Source: Siphlonurus alternatus
Lineage: Eukaryota; Arthropoda; Insecta; Ephemeroptera; Siphlonuridae
NCBI GenBank assembly: GCA_949825025.1
Contig: OX463785.1
Location: forward strand, 6,799,979-6,863,978
Direction of reading: 5' to 3'
Length of the DNA: 64,000 nucleotides
The first letter of the stretch is position 1. The number at the start of each line of letters is the position of its first letter. A program made the position numbers and the translations under genes. Below the pieces are notes generated by a model. The model did not search any database. It was not told where the DNA came from and was given only the letters and a program-made list of their open reading frames with translations. This document shows, piece by piece, positions 43,435-56,677 of the stretch.

Positions 43435-46400
43435 CTGTAAACAAAGAGTGCCGTTAGTTAAGAGTTCATTGACACCAGAAAGGGGAGAGAGGAAGGAAGG
43501 GCGGGGGATGGGGGGGGGGGGATTTGAGACGACCCGTAACTCTTTTGAAGCAGAAAAAAAGTGTGAATAAAATAAAATGCTGGATAAATTTGTAATTCTT
43601 AATAATAATTAATTAATTATAGCTAACAACTAATGTCAGATATTATTATTAATTTTTTAAGCATGTGATTTAAATAGCGGGTCATCCCCCCCCCTCCTCC
43701 TCTGGTAATGTTAAGTTTAAAAAAGGGAAAAGAGTCAGTAAAATTAAAAATAAGTATCATGCAAACTTAATTTTTTTCTATGTAAAAGTTATGCTATTTT
43801 GATAAACAACATAATTATGTATTTTTTAACAATTTTAACCTTTCTTATTTCCAGGTTTAGAAAATAAATGAAAATGTATTTACAAATCAATAAAAAAGTA
43901 CAATAATTACTAAGAACAAATTGAAAGTTTGAACATGGGGGGCTTATGGTGGAAATATATGAGACCATCAGCTTCAAAACAGACTTTTTGTACCAAAGTC
44001 TATCTTTCAGGTGTTGCGATTTATAAGGAATATAGCTCTTATTAGAAAGTGCAAAGAGCCGGTTTTGAAGCTATGATTATGGTATGCTTTGATATGGTTA
44101 TGATTTTGTTACTTCAAATCCTTCATTTTGTCTGAATGATCACCAAATCAACTGCACCCTCCTGTGTTAAACCCACCCTTCTCAAGCTGTGTGAAGCAGA
44201 AGGCTAGAGAGGTGACCGCCTGCTGAGGTACACTGTACACCAGTCGGTCCGCGAAGCTCTCCTCCAGCACCGAGGTGGGGAAGAGGTTGGATACGAAGTG
44301 CTTGGGCGAGGCGAGACGGTCGGGCACCGCAGGAGTGGTGGGGGTGGAGTCTCCCGCCTTGAGTTTGATCTCCAGCGTGTAGCCCGCCCCGTACAAGTTC
44401 TTCAGGTGCTGTGTCGAGCCAACACACCTGGGGGCAGAATCGTCTGTTTAAGAGTTGTTGTTTATGGACGTGAGATGTAGCTGAAGGTTCACTCTTCTAT
44501 TAAAGGGGTACCAAAGTGAATACTTTTTTTACATGTTCGGGCAGCTACGAATTATTCTAACATCCCTGTGGCTCAATATTTATTTTACGTACGACACCTA
44601 GTTATTTTACAATTAATTATTTAGTTTGAAAAGTGAGTTTGAAAACCGTTGGTTGATTCAAGCATGCCCGCGGCCGCAGCGGTCGGTGATACGACAAGAA
44701 GGGGGCGGGAGGAGGTTCCCCCGATTCGCGGGAGATTCTCGTCGTATCAGCGGCTGCTGCTGGAGCGCACCAACTTGAATTAACCAACGGTTATCAAACT
44801 CACTTTTCAAACTAAATAATTAATTGTAAAATAACTAGGCATTGTACGGAAATATTGAGCCACAGGGATATCAGAATAATTCATAGCTGCCCGAACATGT
44901 AAAAAAAGTATTCACTTTGGTACCCCTTTAAGGAGAGAGTCTACAGCCAAATAAATTTGATGTCACGAGACTGTCCCATATTAGTATGTATTAGAGGACA
45001 AAGAAAAAGGTTTGTGATGTCAAATTAACGATAACCTGAGAAGACGATATCTACCCCAGCATACACCTATTTAAATGATACATTCTGTTCCTAAAAGTTA
45101 TAAATTTCATTATTAATAAGCTTAGAAATTAGGTAATTGCTTTATTTTTTTCAATTAACTATCACTACAGTATTTATATTTATATAATCATTTCATTGTA
45201 CTTATGTTAGTTTAGTATTTAATTTAGTGCTTGTATTTGATATAAAAATTTGGTAATTAAATTTTTTTAAGCAAGAATTTGTGCTAATTTATTATTAAAA
45301 ATGTTTCATTATGTCCTAAAATTCTTGTCAATCACACACTTCACTAACAGTCCTAACTTTCCTCATTAACACACCTGGGAGGGTTCATCTCACCTGAGCT
45401 CTCCCTTGACCATGATGCCGACCCTGGAGCAGAGGGCGTCTGCTTCTTCCATGGAGTGGGTGGTCAGGATGGACCCTCGAGATCCCTGCAGACACAAGGT
45501 CGTGACATTGTACTGTATTCCTTATAGGAAATGCTTTTTTAACAAGGTGATTAACAAGGTCAAAAACGGGAAAATTTCTGAGGCGACGGCTATACAATGA
45601 ACATACTTGGAAACTGGCAAGGATGGTGTCCCAGAGGAACCTCTTGGAACGAGGGTCCATCCCTGTGGAGGGTTCATCCATGAGCACCACGCAGGGTCCT
45701 CCCACCATGGCCATCGCAAAGCTGAGTTTACGTCGTGTGCCACCTGAACAATGCTGGCTCTGCTTGTTGGCGTGGTCCTGGATCTGAAGACCCGTCAGGA
45801 AACTGTCCACCACACTAGGGGCAAATCAGAGGCGACATCAGTTCACTTAACTCATGAAAATCAGTCTTTTAAATGACATGATCAATGGACAACCTACATG
45901 AAATTTTTTAATGCAAAAATAAAGGGCATGAAATTATATTACCCTAAAGTTTTTTCAAATTTTTTAAAGGGCAGGAAGTAGTGCTAAAAAGTTTTGCCAA
46001 GGTCAGGATTGAACTCAAGCCCCTTTTAATTACTATTTTTTATTAAGAAGTGATGCCTATTGACACCTCTCACTGTATTTTCAAATTTTTTAAAAAAAAA
46101 TAGTTCCTGGGCTCTAAAAAATCAGAAAAAAAAATCAGAGTAGCATAACTTAACACTCTCTATTCATTTCTGTAATAAAAACACTATTATGTAGGTTGTC
46201 AATTGCAGAATCTACATGACAATTAGTTGCATGTTCATTTTTAAACTTTGGAATTTACAGTACTACCGGTATGTTAAGATGAAGACAGAAGACTATTTAG
46301 TTGCTTAGATGTCCTATGTAAGCACCTTTCATGAGAACATTCAATTACCTAGCTACTAAGATATTTTATTCACATTGGTATTTCCCACGTACTGAGAGAT

Positions 46401-49400
46401 ATCATTTAGGAATGAGAGATATTTCATAAGAACATAAAACTAGTGAGATGTCCTACTCACGTGGGAATGTCCTCTGGTAGGACGCCCCTGATGGCGGCGT
46501 AGCACTCGAGGTGCTCCCTCACGGTGAGGTTCTTCCACTGGGCGTCGTGTTGCGGACAGTAGCCCATCAGCTGGAAGGCTTCGTTGACGTTTGACGTTAT
46601 GTTGTGGCCACCAATCTGGACCTGGAACAAGTCGACGAGAAGGAAATTGAAAAATTGACTCCTTGTATGTTGACATGTAGAGATTGAGAAGAAGTAGGCA
46701 TAATTTAGTTGTTTACATTGTTTTTTGTAAAATGCTGAAATTGAAACGTAAAATTAAGGAAAATATTCAAGTTCCATCTAGAAATTCTTGTCTTACAGTT
46801 CTGCATATACGCTTCTTGATTAAATTTTCATCCAATATCTTCAACCAAGAATAAAAATTTGATAATATAATTTTTTACAAATAAGTCAAGTAATTATTTT
46901 TCATATTTGTCGAGATGCTAATTATGGTTACACTTCAAGGTATTTATTTTTTAATATCTCTTTCATAGGCTTTTTACAATAATATAACATACAGTATATA
47001 TATTATAGTAAACATTTTTAAACAATAGCCCATGGGGCAAATGAAAAAGATTGCTGAGCAGTCCATTCACCAAAAGTTTTCATTCACTCGATACTTCACA
47101 AAAAATATTATTATTATTATTTTATTTACCTACCATTGGATGTGTTATTCCTTCATTTACTATTACTCTATTTTTATATATAAGATCACAATATAATTCG
47201 TTAACATTGCAAACGTACCCTGCCCCTGGTGGCTGCTTCCTCAGCGATCATGATCTTCATGGTGGTGGTCTTGCCAGCCCCGTTGTGTCCCAGCAGACCA
47301 AACACCTCGCCTGCGTCCACCGCAAGAGAAAGGTTGCGCACCGCGATCTGAGGAGACAAGAAGAACAATTTTTTTAAATGACAGCCGACTTTGTGGTTGT
47401 TCAAATTACTTTCGGTTGAACTTAACGATCTTGATTTATGAATGGTCAGTACGATTGATTGATTTATATTTTGGGGCAATTGACACATTTTGGTCATGTA
47501 TGCCCCCTAAAATACATCAGCCTAACAGAAACATAAGAAATTACTTTAAGTTTTAAAAATTGAATTGCAAAAATAAAACATTTTTAAGAATTACATCAGG
47601 AAGAAAAAAATTTACTAAGATTTTTTAATTGCAATGTAAAAATCATAATTTACGCTTCAGTAAATTACATTATTTGAACAGCTGGTTTTTTGAGGGAGAG
47701 AAAATGAAATTACATACAAGGCTAAAGGGTATATTTTGCGACAAAAAATTCAAGATTTGGAAATGATTGGACTCCAAATCTGTTACAATACATTTCACTC
47801 TATAAATTCTAATGTTAATTCAACTTGGTACAACTGTAAATTTCATTGTAGACCAGCCACAAGGGGATTATGAACTAGGCTGCCAAGTTCAAATAACATT
47901 GGAAATAGACATGGATATTTAATTGGGAAGCTAACTGCGTCCAACTGTGCCTTTGAGTAATTTTTTTTTTAAATGTACGGACCAGACAAAGTCACTATGT
48001 CAGACGACCTCACCTTGCCCATGTCAGCGTCACCGGCGTCTCTGCAGTTGAAGCTGCGAGTGTATTCCTTGCGGAGGTTCTGCACGATCACGACGGGAGG
48101 GTCGGGGGCGTTGGAGGACATGAGGTCGGCGACCTTCCTGCGCTCCGCCTGCACGTCTGCGTCCTCGTGCTCGCCCACGTCTGCGTTCTCCAGACCAACC
48201 TCGTCACTTCCCGCAGGACGACCCTGAGACAACAGCAAGGTTAGACCCTTTGTTACAAAACAAATATGAAATCATAGCTCTCATTTCATTTTGAATCTTT
48301 ATAGTTTCAAACTAATTATCTTCTCATTATTAATAAATATATCATAGATAATGTAAAATTAATACAAATTGTAATGTTTAAAAAAAAAAAAAATGAAAAG
48401 CATAAACAGTCTTGGAAAAAAATTTCATGATGGAGAAACAGCTATGGTATGGACTTTAAATAGGTTAAATTAACTAGGTTTAAAAAAAAACAACAAAAAA
48501 CAAACAAACAATAATAATAAATATTAGATTACCAGTACAGTAATTAAACATTTAAAAAATGTACTTAAGCAAAAATAAATACTGTAATTAATAAATAGTT
48601 GGGTTTTAATATTAAATTTAATAAAAATTTAAGGTGAATTTAAACAAAAATGATATGTATTTCCATATTTAAGAAATATTTACACTGCTATTTTTGCAAT
48701 ACAAAAAATTAAACAATAAAGAATATTTAAATTTTAAGGAACATAAACCATAAGGTTGTGATATATTATTTAAAGACAAGGGCAGGAATAACCAGCAAGG
48801 CTTTACTGATAGAAAAAGTCACAGCAGGGGAAAATCTTATTTACATTCTATTATTGCCTTGCTGGTTATTCCTTTCCTATAATAATATATAAACAAACAA
48901 AGCAGCTCACCATCAGGTAGGAGATGGCGTCCCTGGCCTTCCCCCCAGACTTCTTGACGTCCACGACGATGAGCACACAGAACCAGAGAGGAATGTGGAG
49001 GAGGATGCTGACGAACAATACGATCAACTCGTCGGTCATGTAGTCATTGAACGTCGGGGCGACACATGCACTGTTGACGCGACAAGCCAAGTACACCCTG
49101 GTGACGAAGTAGACCACAGCGTAGGGAGCGTAGGCCGTATTGAGCAGACAAAATACTGTGTGTAAAGCGAACGCAGTCCGCCCGCCTAACCTAAACATAT
49201 CAACTAAAGCTACTAAACTAAATGGAACTAAACCTAAAAATGTAGCCACATTTGGTAAAATTGCCTGAGCTGAATCAGTTTTATCAAATATATAAGATAA
49301 TACTGTAGAAAATAATATACTAGCTGGACAATATAATAATACTAAAGTTCCTAAAGTTACAAATGCAGGAGGTGATCTTAATGCAGGTAAATCAAATACA

Positions 49401-52400
49401 AATATAAGTCCTAGTAAAGCAGCACATATGAATATCATTAATCCACCCAATACAACGAAGTATGTAAAAAAATACATAAAGAATGATAGTCCGTTAACTC
49501 GAAGTTGGTTCTTTGCTTTGATCTGAAACAAAAAGGAAGACAGAGTCAATTTTACATAAAGTACATAGTATGTACATAGTACATACAGTAAGTAGTACAT
49601 GCTGCATTCTAATTGTTTGAATAGAGCTTAATGTATAACCTGAGAATTTGTCTGTCAAGGTCAAGAGGCGTGGCTATAGTGGCAACACTGTTTGCATTGG
49701 AATACACATAAATTTTTAGGAGGGGGTGATGACATCAGTCCTTGAGAACGTTGCCACATTTCTCATCACATATAGGAAACGATCATCGCCTCGGTTCAAA
49801 ATATATGAAAACAATTCAGAAAAATAGTCTAAAAAATTAGGTTTTAGTAAAAAAAAAAAAGTAAAAGAATCTGTTGTATAGTTTTTTTGCAATGCTAATT
49901 AACAAATTTAACATTGAAAGGATACAAAATTCTAATTTAAATAAATTAATTATAATTAAACCAATGGTTAAAAAATTCCGAAAAAATTCAGAGCTAATTT
50001 GACGATTGTTGTGAGTCCACCAAATTAATTTGAAGAAAATCTGTTGTAGCGAATTTTTCGTCCAAATTTCTCAGGTTAAGCCTTAATCAGCCTATTAAAG
50101 AAAAGTATTTGCATACAGTCCAAACCAAAATGAAATTAATTACACAGTTTAGAAAAAATTGCATACTGTAGGTAGAAAAAAAGGGAGAAAACAACGAAAA
50201 AAGGTTTGATATTTTACTTAAATGAATTTTCTCTTGTTTAATGAATACAAAATACCGACCCACTGTTTACATAAACATTTTTTTTTATCAGATTTTATTT
50301 ATTTACTTTTTAACTTATGTATTTTAATTATTTTTAAATTTACTTATTTTTTTAATTAATTAATTACAGTAATAATTTAAAATTTACTTATTTATTTTTA
50401 TTAGAACACTAGTTGTATAAACAACATGGATCACGTCAAGAATTAAAACTAAACAAAATAGCACAAACACATAAGATTATTTTGTTAATTATTGTTCACA
50501 ATCTTCAACACCCTCACTTCTAGCTTACATTCCTCAAGGTAGCTACAAAGCAGGAGACTGACCTCTCTGTCGTAGACCATGTCGATGGCCAGACTGACGG
50601 GCACCAGCACGAAGATCATCCCGATGAGTAGTGACGACGAGAACAGTCCGATGTTGAAGTCCACCGGCTCAGAGGTCACCTGCAGGGGGTGCGTGCGCAC
50701 CGAGATCGCCTCAGGGGGTGTCTCCAGACCCTGCTCGGCCATCACCAGTCTGCAAATCAGAGGGTCAGGTTGTTGTACACTTTTTTATTCAACATGTTTT
50801 CATCTCTAACACATAAAATTTTATTCAAGAATTTTTATTCAATCATTTAAAACACTTTGATTTTAAGAACTTTAAATTTAAATATGGACAACTTGCATGG
50901 CAATTTTTCATTGAAGAAATGAATGTATTACCCTGATTTTTTTTGTTCAAATTTTTTACAGGCCAGGAAGTATTGCCAAATTTTTTTGATGATGTCGAAT
51001 TTGAATTCACACCCCTTTTTTACATCCTATCCTTTTAGTAAGAATGACCCCTATTGACGACTTTCTCTGAACTTTCAATAATTTTTTAAATATAGTTCCA
51101 TATCTCTAAAATCTGAAAAAAATTAGAGTAGCATAACTTTGCACTCAAATAATAATAATAAAAAAAAACACATGCAGGTTGTCCATTACCAAATAATCAG
51201 CTTCATAAAATTGAGGTTATTTTCCTTCTCTCAAATTACTCACTGGAAGTAGGCGTTGCTGATCATATTGATGGCGACAGGCAGAGAGTGCTGAGCGGTG
51301 TCGTTGTAGATCAACGTCAGGTCGAGGCCGGGCTGCTCGCGAGAGACGTCGCACACGTTGACGTTGAAGGCAGCCATGTGTGGCGTCAACGCGAGCAGCA
51401 GAGCGAAGCTGCCGTTGTAAGAAGAGACCTCCTCCGCCTGGTCGTCCAGCACCGAGACCAGCTCATCCAGGGAGTCACCGCTGGCATTGTGAACCACCAG
51501 TCGAGTGGCAGCGTGATATGTGTCTGCAACAACAAGCGGGGGGCGTTAGGAAGTCGAGAAAATGGTTTATGCAGGCGTCAATAATTATTTTAAGATTTTA
51601 ATATACATTTTTAATACACAGTTGAAAATAAGTGAACAGAATGGGTGAAAGATATTTTTTTTCTGTCTGAATTTACAGTAAAAACTTGTTATTAAAATTG
51701 TTGTTAGGTAAAACTTGATTAGAAGTAAAGAAGATGGCAGTGCCATAAAAAATTATTAGCATTGCAGTTATAGGAAAAAATTGATAAGGTAATACTCAAT
51801 ATAAGGTAAACTTAATTTCCTGGGTCCCTTGACTTTACGTAACAGCAATTTTTTACTATTTTTACCTTTTTCTTCCACTTCAGCATATTTTTTACTAACG
51901 ATCGGTACCTACCAATTACTTTCATAAATAAATTTTATTTCTACATTTTTGATTGCCTAAAAAATACATGCTTCTATTATTTCACACTTAAATCCACTCA
52001 CCTTTATTGAGCAGGAGTGACTTCATGCGGTTGTCTTCCATCTGAATACCGTTGAGGTAGAGACCCAGGGCCGCAAAGAGCAGAGGCAGGGCGATCATGA
52101 AGTAAAGTTTCTGGATGTCACGGAACATTCGCACCATGCGTAGCCAGATGAGGGCGCGCATCGTCTGCCCTGCGCGGGGGTGAGTCCGCACGCTGCTGAA
52201 CACCAGCCCAATGTGCTCCGCCGTCTCAGGAATCTCGGTGGGGTCTACTGGGGGCAGAGTCGAGCCATTAGCATTTTCATAATGAGAATTTACATTGTTT
52301 CCCATGGCAGGAGTCATTAGAGGGCATTCATAACGCACTTTAGCCCTGCTTTAGCCTTGATTTTCATCCCGGGTGAAATTGAGTACTAATCATGATGAGA

Positions 52401-55400
52401 GGCTAAACTTGGTAACTAAAAAATGTGGACTGAATCGGTGCTTTTGTATCTGTTTAATATTGTTTAGCACTGATTTAGCCCACATTTTTTATTAACAAGT
52501 TTAGTAATTGATTTAACCAGGGGTAAAAATCAAAACTAAAGTGGGGGTAAAGCGCTTTCTGAATGCACTCAATTGTAGAAGGTTTTATAGGGCGCCAGTT
52601 TAATGGACTTCTAATGGCAAGCTGTCTCTATTGGACTGGCTACAGACTTTTCTATAATGAATCTTGGGGTAAAAGTACTGTAAAACTAGCCTATGGACCT
52701 CCACTGTTTTCTGTAGACGAGTTAAGACGTCACTCTGTTTCTCACCGTCCTCACCGAGAGTTTCAGGGGTCACCCTCTCCGCGGCAGGTTCCTCCTCGAC
52801 CACCTCGTTCTGCAGACTCTGGTAGGAGGTCTTGGACTGCAGCGAGAGGGAGCGACTCAGAGCACGACTGCGCACCATCTTCTTACTGAGGTTCTCCACC
52901 GTGCCTTCCTCACTCTCATCTCGCTCCAGGTGCAAGAACACCTGTGGGACAAACAACAATAATCAGTCACCTAGAAACTGCATGAAGTACCAGCCAATTA
53001 ATGATAACTATTAACCAAAATTATTACTACTGCCTATTTTATATCATAGAGGCTACACTTTGCAAGATAAGAGATAACACATCATTTTTAATTAAATAGA
53101 TTTTCAAATTTAAGCTGGGTTAAATAAGCACTGAATAGACAAAATAATTTTGACAATTTTCCTGCAGTTATCAGTAACGTTAATTTTAAAACCAAATAAT
53201 TTTTTTTATGAAATTAATTGCATTTTATAATGGGAGAAAAAAAAGGAAGTTAAAAGAAGTCATAAACTAAAAAAAAAAAAAAAAAAAAAAAATAATAAAT
53301 AAATAAAAAAATGTAAAAAAAAATGGGAATACGTACCAATTTGCATGTAGATGCAAATTAGATTGAGTTATGAACAAAATAATTTAATTTGCAAGACTAC
53401 TTTTCAATGCTAAATTTACCCCCTTGTAAACCCCCCCCCCCCCTTCCTCAAGTCTACAGTGACTCACCTCCTCCAATGTGGTCATGGACACTCCGTAGCT
53501 GGAGATTCCCATGCCGGCCTTTCCCGTGCGAATCTCCTCCTCAATGGCCGAGAAGAGGGCTGAGAAACTGTCCACGGAGTTGTGGGGCAGGATGAAGGAG
53601 AGCTCGCGGCCGTGACGTCTGGCCCGCTCAGCCTTGCCCACGTGGCTCTTTACCATCAGAGCTATCTGACGCTCTTTGCCAGAACCCTCGAGGACCATCC
53701 TGCAAGAAATAACACTATGTTATATTTGAAACGTTCTGTTTGGAGCCAGGTAGTTGGGGGGAGAGAGAGAGTAGCTTTGTTTATATTGGTAATACATTTA
53801 AATACTGTGCAGTAATATGAAACTCAAAATTATAAATCGATGTATCACCTTTTTAATATGTATGTGATTGCCTTAATTAACTCTCGCCATATAAAATAAA
53901 AAGAATAATGAAATATTTTTTTTTGTAGCTGCTCTTATCGTATCATAACATTAAAAAAATTAATTGAATAAATTAAGCAGAGCTAATGTTTTTATGGTAT
54001 AGTCGATGACACATTATTTCTAAGACTTGAGTGTCCTTAAATCTGATGTAAACTGAAATTTACTGTCAAAATTGGGATTATTACATTTAAATCCGTTACC
54101 AACAATAAAAATGACATAATCAATGTCATTTTTGGATGGTTTAAAAACAATTTTGGTCGTTATGTTGTACAGCAAGTACTAGCTTACGTAAGATGGTAGC
54201 CAATCCCGAACTTGTTCTTAAGGAAGAGAGAGGAGCCACAACATCGCAGCCTGCCGCGAGACACCACCGCCTTTCGATCAGCCAGAATGTCTGCCTCGTC
54301 CATGAAGTGGGTCGTCAACAGAATCACCTGGGGGTCACGGTCACACAAGGTCAAGCAAGGTCATTTGTTCCAAATATATGGAATGGACAACCTAAATTAT
54401 TTTTTTTACTGCAAAAATGAATACAGGGTACCAAATTATGCTATTATGCTTTTTTTTTTTTTCAGTTTTTTTTTTTTTTTTTTTTTTTTTAGTTTTAGAA
54501 CTACTGTATTTTTTAAAAATTATTGAAAGTTCTGAAAGTTCTAGTACCCCTCCTGAATTCTTAATAAAAAGGAACATTTAATCTTACATTTTCTATGAAG
54601 AAACACAAAATAATTGAGAGTTAGCATCAAAATTTTATATTGCAGAAATGAAAAGAGGGTACAAAATTGTGCTAGTCTGAATTTTTTGAGATTTTTCTGA
54701 AACTGGGAACTATTTTTTAAAAATGATTGAAAGTATAACCGACCTTGCCCCCTGGAGGCGTCATTCTATGTTAGTGTCCGAAATTTCAATAATAATTTAA
54801 AAATAGTTCCCGGTCTTAAAAAAGGCTGGAAAAAAAAGAGTAGCATAATTTTGTACTCTATTCATTTTTGCAATAAAAAAAATTTGATGCTAACTGTCCA
54901 TTGTGAAGGAAGGTTGAAGACAAATGCTTGCTAGGATGTCGCCCTCACCTTGCCATGTCGTCTGTTCTGCAGGAAGGACCACATGTGTCTGCGAGAGTAA
55001 GGGTCCACCCCAGCTGTGGGTTCGTCCAGTATGATGATCTGCAACGTCAATCAATCAATGAATCAAGTCACAGATTATTATTAACATTGGTTTGCATTTA
55101 CAATTCTTTTTTAACAAGAATGGAATTACTGCAGGGCAATGCCCACAAATAGAACAGGTAAAACTCGTCAAGAAGACAGGTTGGATTGATGAAGAGGAAG
55201 TTTACCTTGGGGTCTCCGATGACAGCTATGCCAACACTGAGTTTCCTCTTCTGGCCACCGCTGAGGTGCTTGGCTCTGGTGTCTGCCTTGTCCAGCAAGT
55301 CAATGTCTCGCAGCGTCTTCATCACCTCAAACTCAACTTCAGACGACGGGATACCCTGCAAGGAACCGTCTTGTTAGATCATGACCAATCCTAATTTAAC

Positions 55401-56641
55401 AATAGATGCTTTTATAATTTTTATTACATAAATAAGCTGGAAGCATAAATTTATTTTTTTAATTCTTTTATATTTTTCAGAACTTTTTGGGCATAGGTAG
55501 TATTTTCAATTATTTTATAATTTCTTTAATAAGTCTCCCAACTAATCTAGGAAAAATATGGGAGGGGAAAGAAGTAAAGCTGAATACATGCAGTAACACT
55601 TTTGTTAAATTTTTATTTAAGTAATCAAAATTTGTTTTGCCAATTGTGAAAAAAGAATAAAATACACAAATAAAAAATAAAAACTAGATGCAACACACTA
55701 AATTGTTTATTGTTTTGCATCTAAATTCTAAATAACAAATTGGACACGTATTAAGATTAACAAGGAGCTATTGAACATTGTCAACAAGTTTCCAGAATAA
55801 CATGTAAATGATGCTAGAAAACACCGTGAAGGTCCCATGTCACTACTCACCCTGACAGCTGCAAAGAAGACGAGGTGCTCGCGAGGGGTCAGAAGGTCAA
55901 ACAGAATGTCGTGTTGTGGACACACCCCCGTCATGCGGCGAATACTCTCCATGTCGTTCGGATCTCTGTAACATTGAATTTGTTAGGGTGAACATTTGAT
56001 TTATGTGCAGGGTCTCATATAATTTTATCTATTTTTTCATCATGCAAATATAATGACACAAAATTATGAACTTTCTTTATAATATCTTATAACAATTTTA
56101 TTATAACAATATAATTTAGTACTCTAAAATATATAAAAAATGTAATTCTTAGAGTTGATTTTACGTAATATCAATTACGTAGTTTTATTAATTAATTATG
56201 ATTAAGATTAGCATCTTTTTTATGGTAATCACAGAGTATCAAGATAATATTTTGTCAGTATTGTGAAGAACACAATTTTGTTAGCTTGTATATAATATTA
56301 AAAACTCAGTGAACTGAATGATGAACAGCTGTGACGCACCTGATGTCCAGCCCAAAGACCAAGGCAGTTCCGGACGAGGGTGAGGTGAGTCCGGTGAGGA
56401 TGTTGAAGAGGGTGGTCTTGCCGGCACCGTTGTGGCCCAGGATGGCTGTGATCTGACCCTCGTATATCGTCAGGTTGATACCTGCAAGGTGGGCTCCTCA
56501 TTAACATACCGTCACGTCACACTCTAAGAGGTTCTTCCTAAGATTGAATATTGCCTGTTTTCTAACATTTTTAAGTGAAAGCGTATGTGTTTGAAATAGC
56601 TGAATGACCTAACCTTCTAACCTTTGCTTGTCTATATTTTG

Positions 56642-56677
<36 letters not shown>

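Noticed and set aside
54392..54577. Lys-rich minus-strand and Phe-rich plus-strand frames
   Set aside because: They are translations of poly(A)/poly(T) runs in a fold-back element.
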